A stretch of DNA of 64,000 nt from assembly GCA_963662375.2 (NCBI GenBank), contig CAXXRP010000010.1, positions 310,001 to 374,000 on the forward strand. Direction: 5' to 3'. The position numbers and the translations under genes were made by a program. A model generated the notes under the pieces. It saw only the letters and a list, made by a program, of their open reading frames with translations. It had not been told where the DNA came from and did no database searches. Position 1 is the first letter of the stretch, and the number at the start of each line of letters is the position of its first letter. This stretch comes from UBA11612 sp963662375. GTDB lineage: Bacteria > Pseudomonadota > Alphaproteobacteria > Rhodospirillales > Rhodospirillaceae. Positions 16,979-25,554 of the stretch are shown here, one piece after another.

Positions 16979-17989
16979 ATGCTAATACGCCATATAAAAA
17001 AATCGGACTCTCCGTCCTATGAGATCACGCCCCATAACGTGTACATGGATCGGCGCCGCTTCATGGAGGGTCTTGGGGTTGCCGCGGGGTCGGTGGCCCT
17101 TGGAGCACTGTCTTTGGCAAAGGCTCGCGGCGGGGTATTGCCGGTGGGCGGTGGCGAGATCGCCCGTATTTTGCCCGGCTACAGTAAACTCGGCGAGAAA
17201 GATGCGCTAACTCACCCCACCGCGGTGACCACCTACAATAACTTCTATGAATTCGGTACCGACAAAGAAGATCCGGCGGCCAACTCTGGCGATTTTAAGC
17301 CGCGCCCGTGGCAGATAACGATTGATGGGCTTTGCGCCAATCCCGGTACGCTCGACATTGAAGAGTTCCTGCGGCCGTACACGTTTGAGCAGCGCGTCTA
17401 TCGCATGCGTTGCGTTGAGGCGTGGTCGATGGTCATCCCATGGGTGGGTGTTTCCCTCGGAGAGATCGTGAAGCGCTTTGAGCCTCTCGGCAGTGCGAGG
17501 TACGTGAGGTTTGAGACGGTATTCCGACCCGAGGAAATGCACGGGCAGCGCCGGAGCAGAGATAGAATAAATTCGTACGGTTTTCGCTCTCATATTCTTC
17601 GCTGGCCATATGTTGAAGGCTTGCGTCTGGACGAGGCCTCAAATCCCCTCGCCATCCTGGCGGTGGGTCTCTACGGCGAAGTCCTGCCCAACCAGAACGG
17701 CGCACCTCTGCGCCTCGTTGTACGGTGGAAATACGGCTTCAAGTCCATCAAGTCCATTGTCCGAATGATGTTCACCGAAGAAGAGCCGAGGAATACTTGG
17801 CGGATTATGAATGGCCGCGAATATGGTTTTTACGCAAACGTTAACCCCACGGTGGATCATCCCCGCTGGTCGCAGGCGAGCGAACGCCGAATCGGCGATT
17901 TTTTCCGCCGTGAGACGTTGATGTTTAACGGTTATGAAGAAGACGTCGGCCAACTTTATGCGGGAATGGACTTGGCCAAGTTCCACTGA
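16979..17989 (+). CDS. msrP: Protein-methionine-sulfoxide reductase catalytic subunit MsrP
   Basis: MsrP (YedY) is the periplasmic molybdopterin enzyme that repairs oxidised methionines in envelope proteins. The ATG at 16979 is preceded by AGGGCAGGGG. The leader holds a twin-arginine motif in MDRRRFMEGLGVAAGSVAL, implying folded export by Tat. The Mo-coordinating Cys is in YRMRCVEAWSMVIPW. Blocks LVVRWKYGFKSIKSI and the terminal GYEEDVGQLYAGMD match the family. The usual haem-bearing membrane partner MsrQ is not adjacent, so electrons must come from a gene elsewhere or another quinol donor. It lies in the segment inserted between ftsZ and lpxC and is the only plus-strand gene between about 9 and 37 kb. 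Confidence 0.94.
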   Translation: MLIRHIKKSDSPSYEITPHNVYMDRRRFMEGLGVAAGSVALGALSLAKARGGVLPVGGGEIARILPGYSKLGEKDALTHPTAVTTYNNFYEFGTDKEDPAANSGDFKPRPWQITIDGLCANPGTLDIEEFLRPYTFEQRVYRMRCVEAWSMVIPWVGVSLGEIVKRFEPLGSARYVRFETVFRPEEMHGQRRSRDRINSYGFRSHILRWPYVEGLRLDEASNPLAILAVGLYGEVLPNQNGAPLRLVVRWKYGFKSIKSIVRMMFTEEEPRNTWRIMNGREYGFYANVNPTVDHPRWSQASERRIGDFFRRETLMFNGYEEDVGQLYAGMDLAKFH

Positions 17990-18030
17990 TGACCCGATGT
18001 GCTGAACTGGGCTGCTAATATACGCACAAA

Positions 18031-18064
18031 AAAGGTCCGCATCGGATGATGCGGACCTTTGTTT
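18031..18064. terminator. Bidirectional rho-independent terminator between msrP and ftsZ
   Basis: A perfect stem AAAGGTCCGCATC / GATGCGGACCTTT with a four-base loop (GGAT). On the plus strand it is followed by a broken T-run; on the minus strand the upstream A-run becomes six Ts directly after the stem. It therefore can stop both msrP (plus) and ftsZ (minus), which converge here, and marks the physical end of the dcw transcript. Confidence 0.9.
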
Positions 18065-18159
18065 TAACCGAGGTGTCTAATGGAGGCGACATCACAGGTG
18101 CACACCATATAAAACTATCTGTGACGCCGCTCCCCCATTAGTTCGTTGGGGCGTGAGCT

Positions 18160-19959
18160 CTAGTTTGCTTGCCGGCGGAGGAAGGCCGGAATCTCCAGCT
18201 CATCTTCGCCGTGCGTACCGCGATCCAAGCCGCCGACGGAGATGTTGAGGGTGCCGGGCTTGTCCACTTTGGCTTGTGGTTCGGAGGCCTGAGATTCGTT
18301 CGCCTTGGGCGTCTCTTCGGCCTTTGGCTTCGACGTCAGGCTGCGGTAGCGGCTAAACAAGCTCACCCGGCCCGCTTCCGGTTGTGCTGCGGGTGCGGTC
18401 TCCGCGCTTGCGGCCGGGCGCGGTTCCGGCCTTTGCGGTGGCATCAACGGCAGAGACGGTGCGCTTGAGTCCTGCTTTGGCGCTTGACGCGGAACCATGG
18501 GCGCTGCAATGGGTTGCGGTTGCTCAATCTTGGGTTCGAACTCCACCCTCGGAACGAACACATCCCGCTGGCGTTCCGCAAGAGTCGGACGTGACGGTGT
18601 CAGACGTGACGCACCCGGTGCCGGCGCTTTGGCCAACGCTTCGACGATTACCTCGGTTTGCGATTGCGGCGGTTGAGGCGCCGGTGCGGTATCGTCTGCG
18701 GGCTCGCCGAGGTCCGCCACTGCATCCCGCGCTTCCTCCTCCGCTTGTTTGGTCGCCGCAGTCATTTCTGCCAATTCCTTTTCTTCGGTCGCCAATTCCG
18801 CCGTCCCCGTGGCAGGAGCAAGTGTTGAGCCGCCGAAACCGAAGTGCCCTAACGTAGGCTGCACCGATTTAGGTTGGGCTAGAGGGGACCGAGCCGTAGG
18901 TGCTGCGCTGCGAATCTCCGGCAAACGCCATCCAACGGCGCGAACTTCTGGACGTGCCGGCATCGGCCGCGGCTGGACGCCAACTTCGGACTCAATACCG
19001 GTTGCAACCACGGATACGCGGATACTGCCTTCCATCTGTTCATCGAAGCAGGACCCGAAGATGATATGCGCTTCGGACTCTACTTCGTCGCGGATGCGGT
19101 TCGCCGCCTCATCCACTTCGAACAGAGTGATGTCGGCGCCGCCGGTGATGTTGATGATTACACCCTTGGCACCGCGCATGGAGGTTTCCTCCAGGAGCGG
19201 GTTGGCGATGGCCGCCTCCGCAGCATCGAGCGCGCGGCGTTCGCCTTCGGCTTCCCCTGTGCCCATCATGGCGCGGCCCATCTCCTTCATCACCGTACGA
19301 ACGTCGGCGAAGTCGAGGTTGATCATACCGGGCATCATCATCAGATCGGTAACGCTCCGCACACCGCAGTGCAGCACGTCGTCGGCCATTTTGAAGGCAT
19401 CAGCGAATGTAGTTTTCTCATTGGCTACCCGGAATAGGTTTTGGTTGGGGATGACAATGAGTGTGTCCACGTATTGAGCCAGTTCCTCGATACCCGCATC
19501 GGCCAGGTGCATGCGGTGAATACCCTCGAACTGGAACGGCTTCGTGACGACACCGACGGTGAGAACACCGAGGTCGCGGGCAGCGCTGGCAATAACCGGC
19601 GCCGCGCCGGTGCCGGTGCCGCCGCCCATGCCGGCGGTGATGAAAGCCATGTGTGAGCCTTCCAGTTCACCTCCAATGATTTCCACTGCCTCTTCCGCCG
19701 CGTGACGTCCGATGTCCGGACGGGCACCGGCGCCTAGACCTTGGGTTGTGTCGCGGCCGAGTTGGATGCGGCGGTCGGCGCGCGATGATACCAGCGCTTG
19801 AGCGTCGGTATTGGCGACGACGAAGTCGACACCCTCCATGGCGCTCTGGATCATATTGTTGACGGCGTTACCGCCGGCGCCGCCGACGCCGACGACGGTG
19901 ATGCGCGGCTTTAGATGCGCCTCAATATTGGTCTGTGGTACGGTAATGTTGATGGTCAT
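18160..19959 (-). CDS. ftsZ: Cell division protein FtsZ
   Basis: The tubulin-like GTPase that forms the Z ring. The N-terminal globular part (about residues 1-330) has VVGVGGAGGNAVNNM, the GTP-binding signature ITAGMGGGTGTGAAPVIA, and NLDFADVRTVM with the catalytic T7 loop. A long, Ala/Pro/Glu-rich, low-complexity linker of about 250 residues follows. The conserved C-terminal peptide ELEIPAFLRRQAN would dock FtsA and other partners. At 599 residues it is much longer than the E. coli protein, as is usual in alphaproteobacteria. It starts 133 bp after ftsA, with AGAGG upstream, and ends facing a bidirectional terminator. Confidence 0.98.
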   Translation of the reverse strand: MTINITVPQTNIEAHLKPRITVVGVGGAGGNAVNNMIQSAMEGVDFVVANTDAQALVSSRADRRIQLGRDTTQGLGAGARPDIGRHAAEEAVEIIGGELEGSHMAFITAGMGGGTGTGAAPVIASAARDLGVLTVGVVTKPFQFEGIHRMHLADAGIEELAQYVDTLIVIPNQNLFRVANEKTTFADAFKMADDVLHCGVRSVTDLMMMPGMINLDFADVRTVMKEMGRAMMGTGEAEGERRALDAAEAAIANPLLEETSMRGAKGVIINITGGADITLFEVDEAANRIRDEVESEAHIIFGSCFDEQMEGSIRVSVVATGIESEVGVQPRPMPARPEVRAVGWRLPEIRSAAPTARSPLAQPKSVQPTLGHFGFGGSTLAPATGTAELATEEKELAEMTAATKQAEEEARDAVADLGEPADDTAPAPQPPQSQTEVIVEALAKAPAPGASRLTPSRPTLAERQRDVFVPRVEFEPKIEQPQPIAAPMVPRQAPKQDSSAPSLPLMPPQRPEPRPAASAETAPAAQPEAGRVSLFSRYRSLTSKPKAEETPKANESQASEPQAKVDKPGTLNISVGGLDRGTHGEDELEIPAFLRRQAN

Positions 19960-20000
19960 TTGCAGCCTCTAAATTTTTTTAAGCTCGTTGTAACGATTGA

Positions 20001-20012
20001 GTGATCGATCAC
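20001..20012. promoter_or_regulatory. 12-bp palindrome upstream of ftsZ
   Basis: GTGATCGATCAC is a perfect palindrome in the 133-bp ftsA-ftsZ gap, the largest gap inside the dcw core. It sits about 42 bases upstream of the ftsZ start. The location fits an operator for a separate ftsZ promoter. The regulator is unknown and the site may be chance, since CGATCG-like words are common at this composition. Confidence 0.35.
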
Positions 20013-20092
20013 CCTTTTTAATTTCGAGTTTCGCAGGGCTGGTGGACCGGTCGATTGCCCCACAACCCGTATCGTTGGTCTGCTCTCCATCA

Positions 20093-21343
20093 TCAGAAGT
20101 TCTCCTTTAACCACTGGCCAAGGCGGCCAAAGGAGTTTTTGTTTTTGGCAGCTTGCATCGCCGCATAGTCTGGTCTCGTAACGTGTTCCTGCAGGCCGTA
20201 ACGCAGTAGGCCTCCGGCAGTGGCAAAGGCAGGGCTCGACACGGACTCCGGCAGGCCACGGATCATTTTAGGCCGGCCGAGACGCACTTGTTTGTCGAGC
20301 ACAAGTTCAGCGAGATCGCGTAGTCCTTCGAGTTGGCTGGCGCCACCGGTCAGGACGACGCGGCGACCGGCTGATTTGCCGAAGCCCGAGACCTCGAGAT
20401 GACTGCGCACCAACTCAAGGGTTTCTTCGACGCGGGCCTGTATGATTTGCACCAGCATGGATTTGGGTACTTCGTTGGCGCTGGTTTCGTCGTCTTCGCC
20501 CACAAGCGGCACCTTGATGAGGTCGCGCGCATTGGCGGGCGCTTGTAGTACGCTGCCGTGAACGGTTTTGAGACGCTCGGCCTTGGCTACGGGTGTGGAC
20601 AGGCCTTTGGCGATGTCGCTGGTGATGTGCTGACCGCCCACCGGGATGGTCTCCACAAACACGACGTGGCCTTCGGTGAACACGGCAATGGAGGTGGTTC
20701 CGCCGCCCATGTCGATGACGGTGCAACCCAGGTCTTTCTCGTCTTCAACCAGGCAGGCAACACCTGAGGCGTAGGGCGAAACCACGCGTTCCGCGATGTC
20801 CAGGTCGCAGCGCTCGATGACGGTGCCGAGATTACGCGAAGGGCCGACCGCGGCGGTAACGAGGTGAATGTTCACCCCCAGCTTATCGCCGTACATGCCG
20901 CGCGGATCGATGATGCCATTGCTGCCGTCGATGGAGTAACCCGTCGGGATGCAGTGGATCAGTTTACGGTCGTTGGGATCGTATTGGGAACTGCCGTGAT
21001 CCAGGACGCGGCGCACGTCGGCATCGCGAATCTGCTGGCCCGCGACCGCAAGCTCCACGTCCACGCGGGTGGACTGCGGTCCACCACAGGACATGTTCAC
21101 GAACACCTTGTTGATACGCTCGTTAGCCATCTGTTCAGCGGTCTCCACCGTCGCGCGGACGCTGGCCTCCGCCTCGTCCAGGTTTATAATCTGGCCACAG
21201 CGCATGCCGCGGGAACGGTGATGCCCGACGCCGACCACCTGAAAGCTGTCCTCACGGCCCATCTTGGCGATAAAGCATGCGACCTTGGTCGTGCCCACGT
21301 CCAAGGCCGTGATAGTGCCGTTGCGTGGAATGTGTTTAGTCAC
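20093..21343 (-). CDS. ftsA: Cell division protein FtsA
   Basis: The actin-like ATPase that tethers FtsZ to the membrane. Phosphate 1 motif is ITALDVGTTKVACFIAKMG; the SHS2-type 1C domain follows; phosphate 2 is CTVIDMGGGTTSIAVF, and the adenosine motif is RVVLTGGASQLEGLRDLAE. The C-terminal amphipathic membrane helix is SFGRLGQWLKENF. The frame is open to a TTG at 21376, but a GTG at 21343 has AAGGAG ten bases upstream and gives the family's usual short leader, so that start is chosen. It follows ftsQ by about 60 bp. Confidence 0.96.
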   Translation of the reverse strand: MTKHIPRNGTITALDVGTTKVACFIAKMGREDSFQVVGVGHHRSRGMRCGQIINLDEAEASVRATVETAEQMANERINKVFVNMSCGGPQSTRVDVELAVAGQQIRDADVRRVLDHGSSQYDPNDRKLIHCIPTGYSIDGSNGIIDPRGMYGDKLGVNIHLVTAAVGPSRNLGTVIERCDLDIAERVVSPYASGVACLVEDEKDLGCTVIDMGGGTTSIAVFTEGHVVFVETIPVGGQHITSDIAKGLSTPVAKAERLKTVHGSVLQAPANARDLIKVPLVGEDDETSANEVPKSMLVQIIQARVEETLELVRSHLEVSGFGKSAGRRVVLTGGASQLEGLRDLAELVLDKQVRLGRPKMIRGLPESVSSPAFATAGGLLRYGLQEHVTRPDYAAMQAAKNKNSFGRLGQWLKENF

Positions 21344-21353
21344 GATGACGTCA

Positions 21354-21359
21354 CTCCTT
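21354..21359 (-). promoter_or_regulatory. Shine-Dalgarno deciding the ftsA GTG start
   Basis: AAGGAG on the minus strand, ten bases before GTG at 21343. It lies inside the longer open frame, so a start at the TTG at 21376 would place this site within coding sequence. The spacing favours GTG. Confidence 0.65.
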
Positions 21360-21402
21360 CTGCTCAAAACTTGCAATTGTGCGCATGTGAACCATGGCGC
21401 CT

Positions 21403-22251
21403 TTAGATTTCCTGCTGATCGTCGGCGTCGGGCAGTTTGGTTTCCGATGTCGCCGCCGGCGCAATGTCATTCCGAGGGCCGTCCCCAGCGCGAGGGTTGA
21501 TGCGAACGATCACTTGGCCTTCCATGCGTAGGTCGATGAAGGCCAGATCCCGTTCAAGAATCCGGTAGTCGCGCTCAAGGTCGGCAAGGCGTGTCCAAGA
21601 GAGCACCACGTCATCTTCAGGCAAGAGGACCGCGACGCCGCTTTCATAGTTGTCGAAATGAACGTTCCAACGCCTGCCACTGACGCGCACCGCTGCCACA
21701 ATCCGTGCCGCAAGATCAACGTTGATTGTGTTGACCAAGTTGAAGAAGGCCGCGGCATGGAGCGGTGCGTCGGGGCCAACGATAAGAGGTAACGACTGGT
21801 CGGCGCCGGGAACGTCGACAATCTCAACGCCGGTGTTATCCACCAGCGTGTAGCGCTCGCCGCGTTGCCAGAGGGCGTACGACTCGTATTCCTCCAGCAC
21901 TACGTGAACGCTATCGGGCAGACGGCGTTCAACATTGGCCGTCTTCACCCAGGGCAGAGCTTCGATGGCTTGGCGCGCGTCGGCCACATCGATTGAAAGG
22001 ATGGGCGCGCCCTGTTCGACGTCGAGAGCGGCCAGCAAATCTTCACGAGCGGTTTGGTTGCGCCCTTCGACGGTTAGGGCCTGTAAATTCAGTCCCGCCA
22101 ACATTGTTGAGTCCACGACCACAATGCGCGCATCGTCTAACATCGCGGTGATTTTCGGCACCCAAGGTCCGGCAAAAGCATAAGTCATGACGCCGCCGCC
22201 GGCGGTAAGCGCCGTAAAAGCCAGAACGGTGCGTAGTCTCAGGCGTTGCAT
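21403..22251 (-). CDS. ftsQ: Cell division protein FtsQ
   Basis: A bitopic inner-membrane divisome protein. One transmembrane helix near the N-terminus (TVLAFTALTAGGGVMTYAF) precedes the POTRA domain (VVDSTMLAGLNLQALTVEG, then LLAALDVEQGAPILSIDV, ALPWVKTANVERRLPDSVHV). The beta domain follows (LVDNTGVEIVDV and VLLPEDDVVLSW). The periplasmic part links FtsL/FtsB and the septal synthase. The ATG at 22251 (MQRLRLRT) places the start 13 bp inside the ddl end; an upstream ATG at 22272 is also possible. The acidic C-terminal tail is variable in the family. Confidence 0.93.
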   Translation of the reverse strand: MQRLRLRTVLAFTALTAGGGVMTYAFAGPWVPKITAMLDDARIVVVDSTMLAGLNLQALTVEGRNQTAREDLLAALDVEQGAPILSIDVADARQAIEALPWVKTANVERRLPDSVHVVLEEYESYALWQRGERYTLVDNTGVEIVDVPGADQSLPLIVGPDAPLHAAAFFNLVNTINVDLAARIVAAVRVSGRRWNVHFDNYESGVAVLLPEDDVVLSWTRLADLERDYRILERDLAFIDLRMEGQVIVRINPRAGDGPRNDIAPAATSETKLPDADDQQEI

Positions 22252-23162
22252 CGGGCGTGCTCCACCATCCAAAGGACCAAATCTTCAAAACTCATGCCTA
22301 CGTGCGCGGCCTGCTCGGGAACAAGTGAGGTGGGTGTGAGGCCGGGCTGAGTGTTGACCTCGAGCATGTAAAACTCGTCGCCGTCGAACCGTAGATCGGC
22401 GCGCGATACACCGCGGCAGCCGAGAACATTGTAGGCGGCGAGGGACAATTCCATGGCGCGGTCGTACATCGGCTGTTCCAGTTTCGCAGGCAACTGGTGG
22501 ATGGAACCGCCTTCAGCGTACTTGGCTTCAAAGTCGTAAAAGCCGCGTTCGGTGGTGATCTCGGTGACGGCCAAAGGCTTTGCGTCCATGACGGCGACTG
22601 TCACTTCGCGGCCAGGAATGAAACGCTCGGCCATGACGGACTCGTTGTCGGCCAAGCCCAGGTCACTGAGCGGCGGGCGGTTGTCGCCGTCGCGCACGAT
22701 TTTCACGCCGACGCTGGAGCCTTCGTTGACGGGTTTGAGAACGTACGGGCGCGGCATGACGTCGCCCTTTTTCGCTTCGCCGACGGTGACAATGCGCCCC
22801 TCGGCGACGGGAATGCCTACCGAGGCAAACAAGCGCTTGGCTACCGGTTTGTCCATCGCGGCGGCGGAGGCAAGGCGGCCCGAGCTCGTGTAGGGGATCT
22901 CCATCATATCGAGGAGACCCTGAATGCACCCGTCTTCACCAAACCGTCCATGTAGGGCGTTGAACACGACGTCCGGCTTGGCGACGCGCAATGTAGACAC
23001 CAGTGCGCCCATGTCACGGGTCACGTCGACAAAGATCACTGTAAAGCTTTTGGCCTTGAGGGCGCGCTCGGCAGCGTGTCCCGAGACGAGCGAAATCTCG
23101 CGCTCCTTGGAAAAGCCGCCGCATAAAACCGCGATACGGTGTATAGACCCGGCGCGCTTCAT
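22239..23162 (-). CDS. ddl: D-alanine--D-alanine ligase Ddl
   Basis: A 307-residue ATP-grasp ligase that joins two D-Ala for the peptidoglycan stem peptide. VLCGGFSKEREISLVSG is the N-terminal binding motif; FNALHGRFGEDGCIQGLLD follows; the ATP-grasp core is YVLKPVNEGSSVGVKIV, and the metal-binding end is YMLEVNTQPGLTPTSLVPEQ. The ATG at 23162 overlaps the murB stop by four bases (ATGA), and the open frame upstream of it lacks Ddl similarity. Ddl inside the dcw cluster next to murB and ftsQ is the common alphaproteobacterial arrangement. Confidence 0.96.
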   Translation of the reverse strand: MKRAGSIHRIAVLCGGFSKEREISLVSGHAAERALKAKSFTVIFVDVTRDMGALVSTLRVAKPDVVFNALHGRFGEDGCIQGLLDMMEIPYTSSGRLASAAAMDKPVAKRLFASVGIPVAEGRIVTVGEAKKGDVMPRPYVLKPVNEGSSVGVKIVRDGDNRPPLSDLGLADNESVMAERFIPGREVTVAVMDAKPLAVTEITTERGFYDFEAKYAEGGSIHQLPAKLEQPMYDRAMELSLAAYNVLGCRGVSRADLRFDGDEFYMLEVNTQPGLTPTSLVPEQAAHVGMSFEDLVLWMVEHARCNA

Positions 23163-24115
23163 GACGCGGTTTTCCCGGTCAACGCGGTGGGATCGGCGGT
23201 GGTCACACCGACGCGCCGGATTTCCCAATGCAGATCGACGCCTGAACTTTCCCTCACGCGACGGCGCACGTCCTCGCCTAGGCTCTCCAAATCGTCGGCG
23301 GTGGCGCTGCCGGTATTGATCAAGAAGTTGGTGTGTTTGTCGGATATCTGCGCGCCACCAAGGGTCATGCCACGGCAACCGGCGTCATCGATGAGAGCCC
23401 AGGCTTTCTGTCCGGCTGGATTGACGAAGGCGGAACCTCCGGTGCGAGCCTGAGTCGGCTGACTCTCCTCGCGCTCTGTACGGATTTTGCGAATGCGCGC
23501 GGTGATGGCGTCCTTATCGCCGGGCTTGCCGCACAACACAGCACCGATGAAAATCCAGTCCGCGTCCACAGCCGTTTTTCGGTAATCAAAGCCCATATCG
23601 GCGCCGGTAAGAATGCGGGCGGCTCCGACTTCATCCATCGCCGTAGCGCTAACAAATATATCCTTGATCTCGCGGCCGTAGGCACCCGCGTTCATGCGCA
23701 GTGCGCCGCCGATGGTGCCTGGAATGCCGGTGAGAAATTCAAGACCGGCTATAGAGGCGTCGCGCGCTGCAGTGGCAACGCTGGCGCCGGCGATACCCGC
23801 GCCGCAACGAACGTCCTGTCCGTCCGCCGTGACCGTGGCAAAGGCTTTGCTCAGCCGAACGACAACTCCGGGCACGCCACCGTCACGCACTAACATGTTG
23901 GACCCGAGGCTAATCACTGTGAGCGGCACATCATGCGCGCGCGCCTTGAGAAACGTGCTCAGGTCTTCGGCGTCAGCGGGCGTAAATAGAACTTCGGCCG
24001 GTCCACCGACGCGGAACCAGGACAGCCGGCCCAAGTCGGCCATGGGCTCGTAGCTGCCCCGCACGGGCGGCAGACGGTCCATAAGGTCGGAACTGGAACG
24101 GCGAGCGGTCATCAT
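23159..24115 (-). CDS. murB: UDP-N-acetylenolpyruvoylglucosamine reductase MurB
   Basis: The FAD enzyme that reduces enolpyruvyl-UDP-GlcNAc to UDP-MurNAc with NADPH. The FAD-binding PCMH fold is visible in TWFRVGG-like LSWFRVGGPAEVLFTPAD and ISLGSNMLVRDGGVPGVVV. GLEFLTGIPGTIGGALRMNAG follows, then the catalytic region GGSAFVNPAGQKAWALIDDA in which the proton donor Ser is in GGSAF. The absence of a long insertion fits the type II MurB subclass. Start and stop overlap murC and ddl by four bases each. Confidence 0.96.
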   Translation of the reverse strand: MMTARRSSSDLMDRLPPVRGSYEPMADLGRLSWFRVGGPAEVLFTPADAEDLSTFLKARAHDVPLTVISLGSNMLVRDGGVPGVVVRLSKAFATVTADGQDVRCGAGIAGASVATAARDASIAGLEFLTGIPGTIGGALRMNAGAYGREIKDIFVSATAMDEVGAARILTGADMGFDYRKTAVDADWIFIGAVLCGKPGDKDAITARIRKIRTEREESQPTQARTGGSAFVNPAGQKAWALIDDAGCRGMTLGGAQISDKHTNFLINTGSATADDLESLGEDVRRRVRESSGVDLHWEIRRVGVTTADPTALTGKTAS

Positions 24116-25554
24116 GCGGCGCCTCCAGCACGCTTACCTTTGCCGGACTCGCGGATAGCCGCGAGGTCGGCGGGTAGAGCCTGCGCCCACGCGGTGATGT
24201 TGCCGGCGCCCAGGCATACGACAATGTCGCCGGGGCCTGAAATATCGTCGACCACCGCGGCCAAGTGCTTGGGCGAGATTAGCGCCGTCACCGCGAGGTG
24301 TCCGTGATTGTGTAAGCCGTTGACCAATGCGTCGCGGTCGATGCCTTTGATGGGCGCTTCGCCCGCAGGATAAACATCGGCAACGATGACGTGGTCGGCG
24401 TCGTTAAAACACTGGCAGAAATCTTCAAATAAAGTCTGTAGGCGGCTGTAGCGGTGCGGCTGGACCACTGCGATGAGGCGGCCTTCGGCGGCGGTGCGCG
24501 CGGCTTTAAGCACCGCTGCAATTTCCACCGGATGGTGACCGTAATCGTCAATGATGGTGACGCCGTTCACATCCCCGACTTTGGTGAAGCGGCGTTTCAC
24601 ACCTTTGAACTGAGTAAGGCCGCTGCGGATCGTTTCGTCAGGAATGCCCATTTCTGCGGCTACGGCCACCGCGGCCAAGGCATTCAAGACATTGTGTTGT
24701 CCGAACATGGGGACATGAATGTCAGAAATGACGCGTTCGCCGCCCGTGACGCGTTCAGAGATCGCGGCATCGAAATGTGCGCCGGACATATCGAGCACGA
24801 GGTTGAGGCCACGTACTTGCGCCGCCGGGCTGAGGCCGTAGGTGACGATTTTACGGTCGGTCAGTTGAGGCAGCAGCGATTGGACTTCAGGATGATCAAT
24901 GCACAGTACGCCAAAACCATAGAACGGAATGCTCTCGACAAACTGGCGGAAGGCACTCTTCAGATGCGCGAAGTCACCATAAAAATCTAGATGTTCGGGG
25001 TCGATGTTGGTGATGATGGCAATGGTTGCCGGCAGACGAATGAAGGTGCCGTCAGATTCGTCAGCCTCCACCACCATCCATTCGCCGCCGCCGAGGCGAG
25101 CATTGGTGCCGTACGCGTTGATGATGCCACCGTTAATGACCGTGGGATCGAGGTTCGCACCGTCCAGCACGCTGGCGATGAGCGAGGTCGTCGTGGTTTT
25201 GCCGTGGGTGCCACCCACGGCCACGGACCACTTCAGGCGCATTAGTTCGGCCAGCATCTCGGCACGGCGCACCACCGGCAACATGGCCTTGCGCGCAGCG
25301 ACAACTTCGGGATTGTCGGGCTTGACGGCGGAGGAGGTGACGATGACGCGGGACTCACCCAAATTTTCAGCGCGGTGCCCGACTTCGATCTTGATGCCGA
25401 GGACGCGCAAGCGATCCACGTTGACGTTCTCAGCGATGTCGCTGCCTTGCACCTGGTAGCCGAGGTTGTGCATCACCTCAGCGATACCGGACATGCCGAT
25501 CCCACCGATACCGATAAAATGTATGATGCCGATGTCGAGCGGCATAGATTGCAT
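24112..25554 (-). CDS. murC: UDP-N-acetylmuramate--L-alanine ligase MurC
   Basis: The Mur ligase that adds L-Ala to UDP-MurNAc. The N-terminal nucleotide fold is HFIGIGGIGMSGIAEVMH, the ATP loop is VAVGGTHGKTTTTSLIA, EADESDGTFIRL carries the metal-binding Glu, and the C-terminal domain holds IDDYGHHPVEIAAVLKAAR and QPHRYSRL. It is 480 residues, normal for the family. The ATG lies within the TAATG junction with the murG stop. Confidence 0.97.
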   Translation of the reverse strand: MQSMPLDIGIIHFIGIGGIGMSGIAEVMHNLGYQVQGSDIAENVNVDRLRVLGIKIEVGHRAENLGESRVIVTSSAVKPDNPEVVAARKAMLPVVRRAEMLAELMRLKWSVAVGGTHGKTTTTSLIASVLDGANLDPTVINGGIINAYGTNARLGGGEWMVVEADESDGTFIRLPATIAIITNIDPEHLDFYGDFAHLKSAFRQFVESIPFYGFGVLCIDHPEVQSLLPQLTDRKIVTYGLSPAAQVRGLNLVLDMSGAHFDAAISERVTGGERVISDIHVPMFGQHNVLNALAAVAVAAEMGIPDETIRSGLTQFKGVKRRFTKVGDVNGVTIIDDYGHHPVEIAAVLKAARTAAEGRLIAVVQPHRYSRLQTLFEDFCQCFNDADHVIVADVYPAGEAPIKGIDRDALVNGLHNHGHLAVTALISPKHLAAVVDDISGPGDIVVCLGAGNITAWAQALPADLAAIRESGKGKRAGGAA

